Under the pieces are notes generated by a model. The model saw only the letters and a program-made list of their open reading frames with translations, had not been told where the DNA came from and ran no database searches. A program made the translations under genes and the position numbers. 13,488 nucleotides of DNA from Blastocatellia bacterium (GTDB lineage Bacteria; Acidobacteriota; Blastocatellia; Pyrinomonadales; Pyrinomonadaceae), in assembly GCA_003487805.1 (NCBI GenBank), contig DNNE01000088.1:1-13488 (forward strand). Reading direction: 5' to 3'. Below, piece after piece: positions 13,184 through 13,488 of this stretch (position 1 is the first letter of the stretch; each line of letters opens with the position of its first letter).

Positions 13184-13383
13184 TCACGACGCAACCTCGA
13201 CAATAATGAATTGACCTCCATCTAATTGCAGATCGATTTGCGAAAATGGGACTAGCACATCCCGCAAGCGAGACCTTTTTCGTCCGATGCCATCCAGAGT
13301 AAGTTCCAACAGCTCGCCATAAACAACCGGACTCTCATTAATCCTTCAGTAGTTTCATACAAATCGACTTGTGCCTTATCCAT
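13184..13383 (-). pseudogene. Frameshifted small gene of unknown family, minus strand
   Basis: Read on the minus strand from an ATG at 13383, the protein begins MDKAQVDLYETTEG and then continues in a frame that stops at 13252. In the neighbouring frame the same DNA reads INESPVVYGELLELTLDG, then RKRSRLRDVLVPFSQIDLQL and FIIVEVAS, stopping at 13186-13184. That reading is clearly protein-like and joins smoothly to the N-terminus if one base is missing near 13345. The restored product would be 66 residues, basic in the middle and beta-rich at the end. Aggaca lies about 6 bases before the ATG. I do not recognise the family. The remaining bases to 13488 hold nothing I can name. The gene is either recently inactivated or marred by a sequencing error. 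Confidence 0.6.
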
Positions 13384-13488
13384 GCGTCTGTCCTGAGGCG
13401 GGTGGCACAAGCCTTGATTCTCTTTGCGACGGAAAATTGTAAAGCTGCGCGCGAGCTGGCTCCGATACGGAACCGCTTGCGCTAGCAA

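Overview
The window looks like an accessory defence island from an environmental bacterium of roughly 50% G+C. Intergenic spaces are filled with short GC hairpins of the kind 'gcaccct..agggtgc', a 'agtagccggtggtc' inverted repeat, and low-complexity 'ttctgac' tracts. From memory these resemble intergenic DNA of soil Acidobacteriota (Blastocatellia/Pyrinomonadales type). That assignment is inference; there is no rRNA, tRNA or housekeeping gene to confirm it.

Layout. Bases 1-482 hold hairpin repeats and no gene. Bases 483-1449 hold two decayed VapBC-type toxin-antitoxin modules in tandem: an intact antitoxin followed by a ~50-base toxin remnant, then an intact antitoxin followed by a PIN toxin with a one-base frameshift. 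A terminator-like hairpin and a heptad repeat tract follow, then a small unknown gene (1677-1916). The core is a type I restriction-modification operon, hsdM (2159-3730), hsdS (3731-4957), an Abi_C/HEPN-like gene (4960-5628), and hsdR (5628-8474), all on + with junctions of -1 to +2 bases. Downstream are a DUF4238 gene (8650-9516), a relic on the minus strand (9620-9769), and a SIR2-like gene (9772-10992).

The last third has a small exported helical protein (11211-11540), a second block of hairpin and low-complexity repeats, an overlapping DUF6883/DUF4926 pair (11859-12433), an N-terminally truncated ORF6N-domain gene carrying three in-frame palindromes (12522-13016), a third hairpin cluster, and a frameshifted small gene on the minus strand (13184-13383).

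How it may work together. HsdM2-HsdS should methylate a bipartite site, and HsdR should translocate on and cut unmodified DNA. The gene between hsdS and hsdR is co-translated with them and carries an RX4H motif typical of HEPN ribonucleases, so it could be an RNA-targeting back-up to the DNA restriction system. The SIR2-like protein has the motifs of NAD-consuming abortive-infection effectors. The toxin-antitoxin, ORF6N and minus-strand genes are decaying, while the hsd, DUF4238 and SIR2 genes are full length.
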